From positions 1-53,216 of the forward strand of contig SFVH01000004.1 of assembly GCA_004561555.1 (NCBI GenBank): a DNA stretch of 53,216 nucleotides. The letters run 5' to 3'. The translations under genes and the position numbers were made by a program. Positions 1 to 7,087 of the stretch are shown here, piece by piece (position 1 is the first letter of the stretch; the number at the start of each line of letters is the position of its first letter). Source of the DNA: a bacterium. Its GTDB lineage: Bacteria; Bacteroidota; Bacteroidia; Bacteroidales; Muribaculaceae. The notes below the pieces were generated by a model. That model made no database searches, was not told where the DNA came from, and saw nothing but the letters and a program-made list of their open reading frames with translations.

Positions 1-1
1 T

Positions 2-253
2 TTTGCAGGATGCGATGTGGAAAACGAGTTTCACACATCCGACGGTCGCATCGACTGCATCGTGAGAGCGAAGACCGCAATCTACATCTTCGAATACAAG
101 CTCGACGGCAACGGCACCGCCGACGACGCTCTGCGCCAAATCGACGAGAAGGGCTACGCCCTCCCCTTCGCCGGCGACGAGCGCAAGGTGGTGAAAGTCG
201 GCGTGGTGTTCAGCCGCGACACCCACACCCTCCAAGAGTGGAAACAAGCATAA
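2..253 (+). CDS. C-terminal fragment of an AAA-ATPase-like/PD-(D/E)XK nuclease-domain protein (DUF1703 type)
   Basis: The frame is open from the window edge to TAA at 251-253, so the gene starts outside the window. The 83 visible residues contain TSDGRID, IYIFEYKLDG and a later QIDEKGYA stretch. This is the pattern of the PD-(D/E)XK domain (D of GRID, E-x-K of FEYK) that closes the many paralogous AAA-ATPase-like proteins of Bacteroidales. Those proteins have no settled biochemical role. The N-terminal ATPase-like part cannot be seen. An overlapping arginine-rich frame at 10-270 is a shadow. Confidence 0.8.
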   Translation, partial: FAGCDVENEFHTSDGRIDCIVRAKTAIYIFEYKLDGNGTADDALRQIDEKGYALPFAGDERKVVKVGVVFSRDTHTLQEWKQA

Positions 254-277
254 AAAATTTGACTAATTAGTACAATT

Positions 278-649
278 ATGAAACGACTAATAATCATACT
301 ACTGACAATATTCAGCACCTTGACGATTTGCGCGACAAACAAGGCAGAAATTACATTTGTAGCAACAACTTACGACTTTGGCAACATTAAAGAAAACGGA
401 GGAAACGTGAGTTGCTATTTCGAATTTGAAAATTCAGGCAGTCAACCACTAATCGTGATTTCAGCAAAAACATCTTGTGGCTGCACAAAACCGGAATATC
501 CTAAGAAACCGATTAAAAAAGGAGAAAGAGCAAAAATAAAAGTGACATATTTGCCCAAAGGACGCCCCGGAGCATTCGACAAAACCATAATGATAAAAAC
601 CAACGCAGGCACAAAATACCTGCGCATAAAAGGCTATGTAATACCATAA
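278..649 (+). CDS. Exported single-domain DUF1573 protein
   Basis: This 123-residue protein begins with a hydrophobic export signal (about residues 1-20), followed by one DUF1573 domain. The domain is recognised by YDFG (32-35) and the SCGCT turn (C67, C69). DUF1573 is an Ig-like, ASH-related fold very common in Bacteroidetes exported proteins, and its function is unknown. The gene lies 3 nt upstream of a larger DUF1573 gene and 24 nt after the nuclease fragment, so co-transcription with the next two genes is likely. Whether it is a lipoprotein is unclear: C18 sits in TICAT, a poor lipobox. Confidence 0.85.
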   Translation: MKRLIIILLTIFSTLTICATNKAEITFVATTYDFGNIKENGGNVSCYFEFENSGSQPLIVISAKTSCGCTKPEYPKKPIKKGERAKIKVTYLPKGRPGAFDKTIMIKTNAGTKYLRIKGYVIP

Positions 650-652
650 ACT

Positions 653-1705
653 ATGCGCAATAGTATTATCATATTGGCGTTATCAATAGTCTTCACGATG
701 TCAGGAGAAGTGGTGTTTACAGAAACTGCACACGACTTCGGAAGAATCAATGAAAAAGATGGTATTGTTACGCACGAATTCATATATAAAAATATCGGGG
801 ACGACACAGTCAGCATTCGCTCCATCCGTTCATCATGCGGATGCACTACTGCAAAACACAATTCCGCAATTCTGCAACCCGGCGACAGCAACATTCTCGC
901 AGTCCACTACAATCCGTCGGGACGTCCCGGCCATTTCGAAAAAATAGTTTCGGTAAATCTAAGCGATGGCAGCCACCCACGTCTCACAATCACCGGCATG
1001 GTTGTCCCCACACAACAAACGATTGATAAAGTGTTTCCGGAGAGTTCTGGAAAGATGCGTTTCAATAAGATGACAGCACTTGTAGGAGACGTAAAGCAAG
1101 GTCGTCGCTCCACGGCAAGCATCATTGGTTATAACAACTCCAACGATACGCTACATCTTCATTTCGGCAATTCAACAAGTAAGAATCTCACATACTATGC
1201 CGAGCCCTCTATCGTAGCACCGGGAGAAACTACTGCAATCAGCCTTACTTTTCATCCTGACAGAGATGCTGAAATCGGACGATTGGACATTTCAATACCC
1301 CTCTATGACAAAGACAAGCGAATTGAAGGGCTTGGAGCTGTGGGGCAAGTTGTGGCACATGAGCCTGACAAGCGCAATTTTACAAAATCTCCGCAACTCA
1401 ACACCCTCGACCGATTGGATTGCACCCCCATCAAAACCGGAGCAACAAAAAAGATTGAATTAAAAATATCCAACATCGGGAAAACCGACCTCAAGATTTC
1501 CGGCGCCACAACCCTCGACAAAGCTCTCAGAATCAAAAAATTTCCGAAGTTGCTCAAGCCGGGAAAAGAAGGCAAAATCATAATTGAGCTGGATGCGTCC
1601 TTGCTTGAGAACCCCAATTTGCTCAATTCGTCGATAATAATCTTTAGCAATGATGCCGCACACCCCACACGGCAAGTAAGAATTGTGGGTACAACCGAAC
1701 AATAA
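653..1705 (+). CDS. Exported DUF1573 protein with two to three Ig-like repeats
   Basis: The protein has 350 residues with a short hydrophobic N-terminus (1-17). A first DUF1573 domain carries HDFG (27-30) and SCGCT (C62, C64), the same signature as the gene 3 nt upstream. The rest looks like further Ig/ASH-type repeats (for example KIELKISNIGKTDLKI late in the protein) but without a second CGC motif. The two genes look like a tandem pair of related exported proteins. The function is unknown; binding or periplasmic scaffolding is only a guess. MeaB follows after 19 nt. Confidence 0.85.
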   Translation: MRNSIIILALSIVFTMSGEVVFTETAHDFGRINEKDGIVTHEFIYKNIGDDTVSIRSIRSSCGCTTAKHNSAILQPGDSNILAVHYNPSGRPGHFEKIVSVNLSDGSHPRLTITGMVVPTQQTIDKVFPESSGKMRFNKMTALVGDVKQGRRSTASIIGYNNSNDTLHLHFGNSTSKNLTYYAEPSIVAPGETTAISLTFHPDRDAEIGRLDISIPLYDKDKRIEGLGAVGQVVAHEPDKRNFTKSPQLNTLDRLDCTPIKTGATKKIELKISNIGKTDLKISGATTLDKALRIKKFPKLLKPGKEGKIIIELDASLLENPNLLNSSIIIFSNDAAHPTRQVRIVGTTEQ

Positions 1706-1724
1706 ACAAACCTAAACAAAAAAT

Positions 1725-2855
1725 ATGGAAATTCTTGACCACGATGAGCATCATAACATGTCGATGCATCCTGAAAATAGTGCTGAATATGCAGGACTTA
1801 CAGTCAATAGCGGAGTAGCGGAGCCACCCAAAGTAAACCCCTATCTCAAACCACGCAAACGCAGGCGAACCATGACTGTCGGCGAATATGTGGAAGGCAT
1901 CCTAAAAGGAGATGTCACCATCCTCAGTCGCGCTGTAACTCTCGTAGAAAGCCTTGTGGCGGAACACCAAACAGTGGCACAAGAAGTGATTGAAAAATGT
2001 CTGCCACATGCCGGCAAATCGCGCCGCATAGGCATTACCGGAGTGCCCGGAGCCGGCAAGAGCACCTCTATCGACGTGTTTGGCTTGCATGTGCTCAAAG
2101 ATGGAGGCAAGCTTGCCGTTTTAGCTATCGACCCCAGTAGTGAACGCACCAAAGGTAGCATCCTCGGCGACAAGACCCGCATGGAAAAACTATCGCTTCA
2201 TCCCAATGCCTTCATCCGTCCCAGCCCATCTGCAGGCTCATTGGGTGGTGTGGCACGCAAAACGAGAGAGACGATAGTGCTTTGTGAAGCCGCGGGCTAC
2301 AACAATATCTTCGTGGAAACCGTGGGGGTGGGTCAAAGCGAAACCGCCGTACATTCAATGGTCGACTTCTTTTTGCTCATCCAACTTGCCGGCACCGGCG
2401 ACGAGTTGCAGGGCATCAAGCGAGGGATTATGGAAATGGCCGACGGCATCGTCATCAACAAAGCCGACGGCGACAACATCGCTCGCGCCAACCTTGCCAA
2501 AGCACAATTTCAGAATGCGCTCCACCTATTTCCCCCCACCGATTCGGGATGGTTTCCCGAAGTGCTAACCTATTCCGGCTATTACGAGCTGGGCATTGCC
2601 GAAGTGTGGGAAATGATTGACCGCTACTTCGATTTCGTGAAAGGTAATGGATATTTTGAACGCAAACGCATGGAGCAAGAGAAATATTGGATGTATGAGA
2701 CAATCGACGAGCACCTTCGCTCAAATTTCTACCGTGACCCTGAAGTTGAAGCTATGCTTAAGGTGAAACAAGAGAACGTGCTTGCGAGCCGCCAAAGCTC
2801 GTTTGTTGCCGCTCGCGAAGTGCTCGACTATTATTTCCGCAAGCAACAACGCTAA
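1725..2855 (+). CDS. meaB: Methylmalonyl-CoA mutase-associated GTPase MeaB (ArgK family)
   Basis: This 376-residue G3E-type P-loop GTPase is the chaperone that gates adenosylcobalamin loading and protects methylmalonyl-CoA mutase. The Walker A sequence GVPGAGKST is at about residues 106-114, the switch/G3 stretch ETVGVGQSE at about 197-205, and the base-recognition motif NKAD at about 245-248. The C-terminal helical dimerisation arm is complete, so length is normal for the family. No mutase (mutA/mutB) is adjacent, but a PduO cobalamin adenosyltransferase occurs near the other end of the window. It is the last gene of a probable operon with two DUF1573 genes and is followed by a strong hairpin. 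Confidence 0.95.
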   Translation: MEILDHDEHHNMSMHPENSAEYAGLTVNSGVAEPPKVNPYLKPRKRRRTMTVGEYVEGILKGDVTILSRAVTLVESLVAEHQTVAQEVIEKCLPHAGKSRRIGITGVPGAGKSTSIDVFGLHVLKDGGKLAVLAIDPSSERTKGSILGDKTRMEKLSLHPNAFIRPSPSAGSLGGVARKTRETIVLCEAAGYNNIFVETVGVGQSETAVHSMVDFFLLIQLAGTGDELQGIKRGIMEMADGIVINKADGDNIARANLAKAQFQNALHLFPPTDSGWFPEVLTYSGYYELGIAEVWEMIDRYFDFVKGNGYFERKRMEQEKYWMYETIDEHLRSNFYRDPEVEAMLKVKQENVLASRQSSFVAAREVLDYYFRKQQR

Positions 2856-2863
2856 AAGCCATA

Positions 2864-2918
2864 ATCAACAAAAATATAGCGCCACGGCAATTGTCATGGT
2901 GCTATATTTGTTGTTGAT
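2864..2918. terminator. Long near-palindromic hairpin between convergent genes
   Basis: ATCAACA...ATATAGC on the left pairs with GCTATAT...TTGTTGAT on the right, and the arms continue through an imperfect centre around CAATTG. Almost the whole 55 nt can fold on itself. It sits between the stop of meaB and the stop of the reverse-strand J-domain gene, so it most likely terminates transcription from both sides. Confidence 0.75.
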
Positions 2919-2929
2919 AAAAAGTAATA

Positions 2930-3700
2930 CTATTTCATGCCTCGAGCAGCAAAGATACGCTCTTTAGCATTATTGATTTCTTGAAATTTCTTTGTAGCGG
3001 CAGCTTTGATGTCGTCGCCTAAAGCAGCCACTTTATCAGGATGATGCTCGATAGCCATGCGCCGATATGCTTTACGCACCTCATCATCGGTGGCATCCTT
3101 AGAAATGCCCAACACAGCATACGCATCGTCAAGAGACGTTCCTCCCAAAGAAAGCATCCGATTGACAATATCCTCAGAAAGCGACAAATAGCTTGCCACG
3201 GATTTCAATGCCGCCACCTCGTTGTCGTGGATATTACCGTCGGCCTTAGCAATCTCACACAAGAAAGCAATGAGTTGCAACCGCACCTCCGCCTCCATAT
3301 TCATCGCCATCTCCCGGCACGACTGCCTTATCTGCCGTTGCCACACTTCGTTGCCATGACTCTTGCGATAATCAAAAAGACGCATCAAGATATCATTACC
3401 TTGCTTTTCCGCCTGTTCGCCAAAAGAATTGCGAAGAAATCGCCTGACAGTTTCCATTTCGGAATGCATAATCTTACCGTCAGCTTGGATGATATGTGCC
3501 GACAAGACCATCAACGAGAATAAAAAACCGTTTCTATTTCCCTCAGAGTCGGAGAGGCTCGGCTGTTCGGCATTAGCCGACATTTTCCTTCCTACAAACG
3601 ACTCTACGGCACCACCAAGTGCCCAACCCGCAATAGCGCCAAGCACACTGTTGGTGGCAACCCAACCAAGACCGGCACCTATCCATGAAATAAATGACAT
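2930..3700 (-). CDS. TerB/DjlA-like protein with C-terminal J-domain (DnaJ family co-chaperone)
   Basis: From the ATG at 3700 the product is 256 residues. A glycine-rich hydrophobic segment (about 1-35) probably anchors it in the membrane. A central acidic-helical TerB/DjlA-like domain shows ADGKI and ADGNI repeats. The last ~65 residues form a J-domain with HPD at 220-222, the motif that triggers DnaK ATPase activity. The order (membrane segment, TerB, J) is that of DjlA, so it is probably a membrane-tethered DnaK partner. A longer frame begins at TTG 3751, but a TAAATTTG -7 box at 3721-3728 lies inside it, which favours the ATG at 3700. Confidence 0.85.
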   Translation of the reverse strand: MSFISWIGAGLGWVATNSVLGAIAGWALGGAVESFVGRKMSANAEQPSLSDSEGNRNGFLFSLMVLSAHIIQADGKIMHSEMETVRRFLRNSFGEQAEKQGNDILMRLFDYRKSHGNEVWQRQIRQSCREMAMNMEAEVRLQLIAFLCEIAKADGNIHDNEVAALKSVASYLSLSEDIVNRMLSLGGTSLDDAYAVLGISKDATDDEVRKAYRRMAIEHHPDKVAALGDDIKAAATKKFQEINNAKERIFAARGMK

Positions 3701-3720
3701 CGCAAAAATAATTTTTGTCA

Positions 3721-3728
3721 CAAATTTA
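3721..3728 (-). promoter_or_regulatory. Predicted -7 box for the J-domain gene
   Basis: On the reverse strand this reads TAAATTTG, a match to the Bacteroidetes -7 consensus TAnnTTTG, 20 nt upstream of the chosen ATG. It implies a very short leader. No good -33 TTTG was identified. Confidence 0.5.
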
Positions 3729-3835
3729 GCTTTTCTTCTGCGAATAGACAAACTTCACCCCCCACAAAAATAGAGCGACACTGCCATGCAATGCCGCCCT
3801 AACCCTTAGTTGTAGTTATTTGTATGATTATTTAG

Positions 3836-4287
3836 TTGTCACAACACTTTGTGCATCCAAATAAAAATCGTCGCAAGATGAAATACAACCGAAATGGGCA
3901 AAAAGACCGCCCTACAAAGGTTAAAAATATACCAAACAGAGTCAGCATACATGACCGACCTTTCGAGGCTAATGGTAAGCGCTTTGGAGATTGGGAAATG
4001 GACTCCATCATCGGGAAGAATGGCAAGGGGGCTATCCTCACGCTCAAAGAGCGCAGCACGAACTTCTTGATTGCGTGCAAACTTAAGCACGGCAAGAACG
4101 CAAACGAGTGCGCCAAGGCTACTGCGACAATCTATACCAAAAAGTACGGATTTCAACACTATTACAGAACATTTCTTGAAGAACAAGGTCAAACTTATCA
4201 ATGAGAGACCCAGAGAAAAAATAGACTTTGACTACCCCAAAAATTGTTTCTTCAGGCATTTTTGCTAAATTTGCACTTGCCAGTTGA
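3836..4287 (+). pseudogene. IS30-family transposase remnant (5' truncated, internal deletion, two frame changes)
   Basis: The first frame (to about 4120) encodes the IS30 core, including RVSIHDRP and GDWEMDSIIG, the latter carrying the first catalytic Asp. It then changes frame to LLRQSIPKSTDFNTIT and INERPREK, the C-terminal IS30 signature. A third frame supplies the terminal FALAS at about 4270-4284 before TGA. The region with the second Asp (SDNG) and the catalytic Glu is deleted at about 4120, and the N-terminal helix-turn-helix (roughly the first 100 or more residues) is absent. It cannot encode an active transposase. I could not identify terminal inverted repeats. Confidence 0.85.
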
Positions 4288-4349
4288 CTCTACGATGGCT
4301 CTAAAAGGAGCGCCCTAAAGAAAACAAACAGCTTTTTTCTGACCGATAT

Positions 4350-4380
4350 TTTGCAGGTTTAAAAAAAGTTTGTACCTTTG
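4350..4380 (+). promoter_or_regulatory. Promoter of the SRP RNA gene
   Basis: TTTG at 4350-4353 and TACCTTTG at 4373-4380 are separated by 19 nt, an excellent match to the Bacteroidetes sigma-ABfr promoter (TTTG, 19-21 nt, TAnnTTTG). The RNA should start at about 4386. Confidence 0.8.
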
Positions 4381-4385
4381 CACAC

Positions 4386-4488
4386 GGGTAAGTCCTATAC
4401 GGCCAGCTCCCCATAAATCCCCCAGGTCTTGACCGAAGCAAGGGTAGTGGGTTGTAGCGGCGCGATATAGTCAGCTTACCCTTTTTTT
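4386..4488 (+). ncRNA. ffs: Small signal recognition particle RNA (4.5S-type), with its U-tract terminator
   Basis: The mature RNA is about 96 nt (4386-4481). The ends pair as GGGTAAG with CTTACCC, and CTATA pairs with TATAG further in. The apical domain shows the conserved SRP motif: CCCCCAGG, a short hairpin, then AAGCAAGGG, giving the asymmetric CAGG/AGCA internal loops bound by the Ffh M-domain. The apical segment between CAGG and AGCA is TCTTGACCGA, compatible with a UGAC-type loop instead of GGAA. Seven T residues (4482-4488) after the closing stem give an intrinsic terminator. The gene sits directly downstream of the IS30 remnant. Confidence 0.9.
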
Positions 4489-4539
4489 GTGCCCTATAGT
4501 CAGCATAGAACATCGGGCGCAAAGAGCGGAGTTTTCGGT

Positions 4540-5451
4540 ATGGATACAAGTAATCGAAGCATCTTTCAGCGACAGCCGTGGGTAGTGGTGTTTGCGCTCA
4601 CTGCCGCCATAGCATGGGGATGGGCTTATCCGCTCATCAAGCTTGGCTTTGCCCAATTTCACATTACCTCCGCAATGACCGGCAGCAAGATGCTCTTTGC
4701 GGGCATCCGCTTTGCCGTTTCCGGACTCATCATCCTGTTGTTGGCACGCGCTTCCCATCGGCGCTTTGCTGCCCGAACCCCACGTGATTGGCTGTATATC
4801 CTGGCGTTCACCCTCTTTAATACCACCCTCCATTACGCCTTCTTCTACTTCGGACTCTCGCATAGCGAAGGGTCGCGAGCTGCCATTATCAACTCGTTGA
4901 GCGTGTTTGCCGTGGTGATTTTTGCTTGCTTCTTCTTCAAGACCGACCGTATGACAGTGAAAAAAGTGGCTGGATGCGTCGTGGGTATCATTGGCATCCT
5001 TGCCCTCAATATGGGGGATAAAGACAGCGGCAGATTCACCTGGTCGGGCGACGGGATGATTATCCTTAATGCCCTTTGCGGCGCAGTGGCGTCGCTGATG
5101 ACTCGCGGGCTAAGCCGCCGCATCGACGTCTTTACCGGCACCGGCTACAGCCTCGCTATCGGCGGAATACTCCTGATGATACCCGGCTTAATGGTCGGAG
5201 GCACGCTCCCCGTTGTTACCCTCTCCGGCATCGTTATTCTCCTATTGCTTATAGCCATTTCAACCGTTGGCTTCGCCCTCTATAACAAACTCCTCAGCTG
5301 CAATCCCATTGGCAAAGTAGCCATCTTCAATTCGCTTATCCCGGTGGTGGGAGCAGTCACATCGTGTCTTTGTCTGGGAGAAGCATTCTATTTTAAATAC
5401 TTGCTTGCCGCCGTCCTCGCCGCCCTTGGCATCTACCTCATCAATCGATAG
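4540..5451 (+). CDS. EamA/DMT-superfamily transporter (RhaT/YdcZ-like permease)
   Basis: From the ATG at 4540 the protein has 303 residues with about ten hydrophobic helices arranged as two EamA repeats. Typical features are AIAWGWAYPLIKLG in helix 1, FAGIRFAVSG in helix 2 and the PVVGAVTS stretch in the second repeat. The substrate is not predictable; metabolite or amino-acid export is usual for the family. The frame extends upstream to a GTG at 4489, but that overlaps the SRP RNA terminator, so the ATG is preferred. The gene may be transcribed by read-through from ffs or from its own unrecognised promoter. Confidence 0.85.
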   Translation: MDTSNRSIFQRQPWVVVFALTAAIAWGWAYPLIKLGFAQFHITSAMTGSKMLFAGIRFAVSGLIILLLARASHRRFAARTPRDWLYILAFTLFNTTLHYAFFYFGLSHSEGSRAAIINSLSVFAVVIFACFFFKTDRMTVKKVAGCVVGIIGILALNMGDKDSGRFTWSGDGMIILNALCGAVASLMTRGLSRRIDVFTGTGYSLAIGGILLMIPGLMVGGTLPVVTLSGIVILLLLIAISTVGFALYNKLLSCNPIGKVAIFNSLIPVVGAVTSCLCLGEAFYFKYLLAAVLAALGIYLINR

Positions 5452-5547
5452 ACTCCCTCGGTGACTAAATAGCCACTTTTTTTGATTTTTAGATATTTTT
5501 TTGTCGACTGAAATTGGCGAACTTCGCACTACAAAACAACGATTGCA

Positions 5548-6345
5548 ATGAACAAACTTCTAATGATAGCGGCATCGATGTGTCTTGTAGGTTGCGAGAT
5601 GATAGAATATCATCCCTACGATAGCGATATCGACGGCGATATTCACATCAATGCAAAAAATGTTGAGCGCATAGAGCAGTCGCTAAAGGGAAAACGAGAG
5701 ATTGCTTTTGCCGTGGTGAGCGACACCCAGCGATGGTATGACGAAACGGAAGATGCCGTGGAGTCAATCAACCGCCGCGAGCCCCTCGACTTTGTGATTC
5801 ACACCGGCGACCTTTCCGATTTCGGGGCTAAGATAGAGTTTCAGATGCAGCGCGACATCCTAAACAAACTCAAAGTGCCCTATGTGTGCCTGTTGGGTAA
5901 CCACGACTGCCTTGGCTCGGGCGAACAGACCTTTCGACGCATTTTTGGAGAGCCCGACTTTGCTTTTACTGCCGGGAATGTGCGCTTCATCTGTCTGAAC
6001 ACCAATGCATTGGAATATGACTACTCCACTGCCGTTCCCGACTTCTCATTTCTTCGCGCCGAGTATGCCAATTATCCTGACCAAGCGGAAAAGACCGTTG
6101 TGGCAATGCATGCCGGACCATTTTCCGAGCAGTTTAACAACAACGTGGCTTACGGCTTTGAATATGCGCTGCGTCAATTTCCCGCTTTGCAATTTTGCCT
6201 TTACGGGCATCTCCATCAAATCACCGCAGACGAACCCTTTTCTGACGGGGTGATTTATTATCAATGCACCTGTGCCAAGAAGCGTGCATATCTATATTTC
6301 ATTATCAATGAGGAGGGCTATACATATGAAGTGGTGGAGTTTTAA
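5548..6345 (+). CDS. Lipoprotein metallophosphoesterase (calcineurin-like)
   Basis: The 265-residue protein has a lipobox (LVGC, Cys about residue 16), so it is a predicted lipoprotein outside the cytoplasm. The five metallophosphoesterase motifs appear in order: VSDTQRW (D-x-Q variant of D-x-H), HTGDLSD, GNHDC, AMHAGP and GHLH. These ligate a dinuclear metal centre for hydrolysing phosphomono- or diesters. The first motif has Gln where His is usual, which occurs in some subfamilies. The last 20 nt overlap the start of the next gene, suggesting translational coupling. The substrate is unknown. Confidence 0.85.
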   Translation: MNKLLMIAASMCLVGCEMIEYHPYDSDIDGDIHINAKNVERIEQSLKGKREIAFAVVSDTQRWYDETEDAVESINRREPLDFVIHTGDLSDFGAKIEFQMQRDILNKLKVPYVCLLGNHDCLGSGEQTFRRIFGEPDFAFTAGNVRFICLNTNALEYDYSTAVPDFSFLRAEYANYPDQAEKTVVAMHAGPFSEQFNNNVAYGFEYALRQFPALQFCLYGHLHQITADEPFSDGVIYYQCTCAKKRAYLYFIINEEGYTYEVVEF

Positions 6346-7000
6346 GGTAGCATTTGCGGCTGTTGCGTTGCTGTTGCCGTGGAGGTCAATGGCGGTGACC
6401 CCTTCAGATAGCATAGGGGATGTGGAACGGCAGTGGAATAAGCCCATATCGTGGCGCTACAACGGTTGGGAGCGAATAAAGCCCAAAAATTTCAAGATGC
6501 AGTATGCCGGAGGCATGGGGTTTCTTTCTTTTGGTGCCGGGTGGGAATACGGCAAAAACTCGGCGTGGGAAACAGATGCTTTTGTGGGATTTTTGCCCAA
6601 GCATTACTCCGACCGTTTGCGCTTCACTTTCACTCTTAAGCAGACCTATAAGCCATGGAGCATCCCTCTCGGGCAACAATTCTCGTGGGAGCCCTTCGGC
6701 TGTGGACTTTACGTCACTTCGCTCAGCGGCGACGATATGTGGAAGCGAGAGCCGGGGAAATACCCCAACAACTATTATAATTTCAGCACCAAGATGCGCT
6801 TGAGCGTGTTTTTGGGGCAAAGCTTCACCTTCTATCCTCGCAACGATATGTGGCGCTCGGTGTCGCTGTTCTACGAGCTTAGCACCAACGACCTTTATGT
6901 GGTGACCAAAGCCACAAACCGGTCTGTAAAGATGCACGATGTCTTGCGACTATCGTTTGGCATAAAACTGCAGGTCCATGCTCCGCAAAAATCGAATTAG
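6326..7000 (+). CDS. Exported protein, probably a small outer-membrane beta-barrel
   Basis: I do not recognise a named family. From the ATG at 6326 (overlapping the metallophosphoesterase stop) it has 224 residues, with a signal peptide at about 1-23 (hydrophobic run, then SMAV). The rest is rich in alternating aromatic and polar residues and glycine, with many W, Y and F, as in outer-membrane beta strands. The end FGIKLQVHAP is not a classical barrel terminus. The 20-nt overlap and shared orientation suggest joint function with the upstream phosphoesterase. A longer in-frame start at 6272 is unlikely because the signal peptide begins at 6326. Confidence 0.65.
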   Translation: MKWWSFKVAFAAVALLLPWRSMAVTPSDSIGDVERQWNKPISWRYNGWERIKPKNFKMQYAGGMGFLSFGAGWEYGKNSAWETDAFVGFLPKHYSDRLRFTFTLKQTYKPWSIPLGQQFSWEPFGCGLYVTSLSGDDMWKREPGKYPNNYYNFSTKMRLSVFLGQSFTFYPRNDMWRSVSLFYELSTNDLYVVTKATNRSVKMHDVLRLSFGIKLQVHAPQKSN

Positions 7001-7030
7001 CGGCTCCTCAACAGTGAAAACAAAAAAACA

Positions 7031-7062
7031 GACGCTGTGTAGCAGAGATGCAACACAGCGTC
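7031..7062. terminator. Hairpin terminator between convergent genes
   Basis: GACGCTGTGT (7031-7040) pairs perfectly with ACACAGCGTC (7053-7062) around a 12-nt loop. An A-rich stretch upstream gives a U-tract for the reverse-strand transcript. It separates the barrel-like protein from the reverse T9SS cargo gene. Confidence 0.75.
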
Positions 7063-7087
7063 GTGAGTTATACGATGGTGAAGATGC

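Noticed and set aside
10..270. Arginine-rich open frame at the left edge
   Set aside because: The overlapping frame encodes a recognisable PD-(D/E)XK end; this one is a shadow.
4071..4268. Short frame after the IS30 core taken as a separate gene
   Set aside because: Its C-terminal residues are the frame-shifted continuation of the same IS30 transposase.
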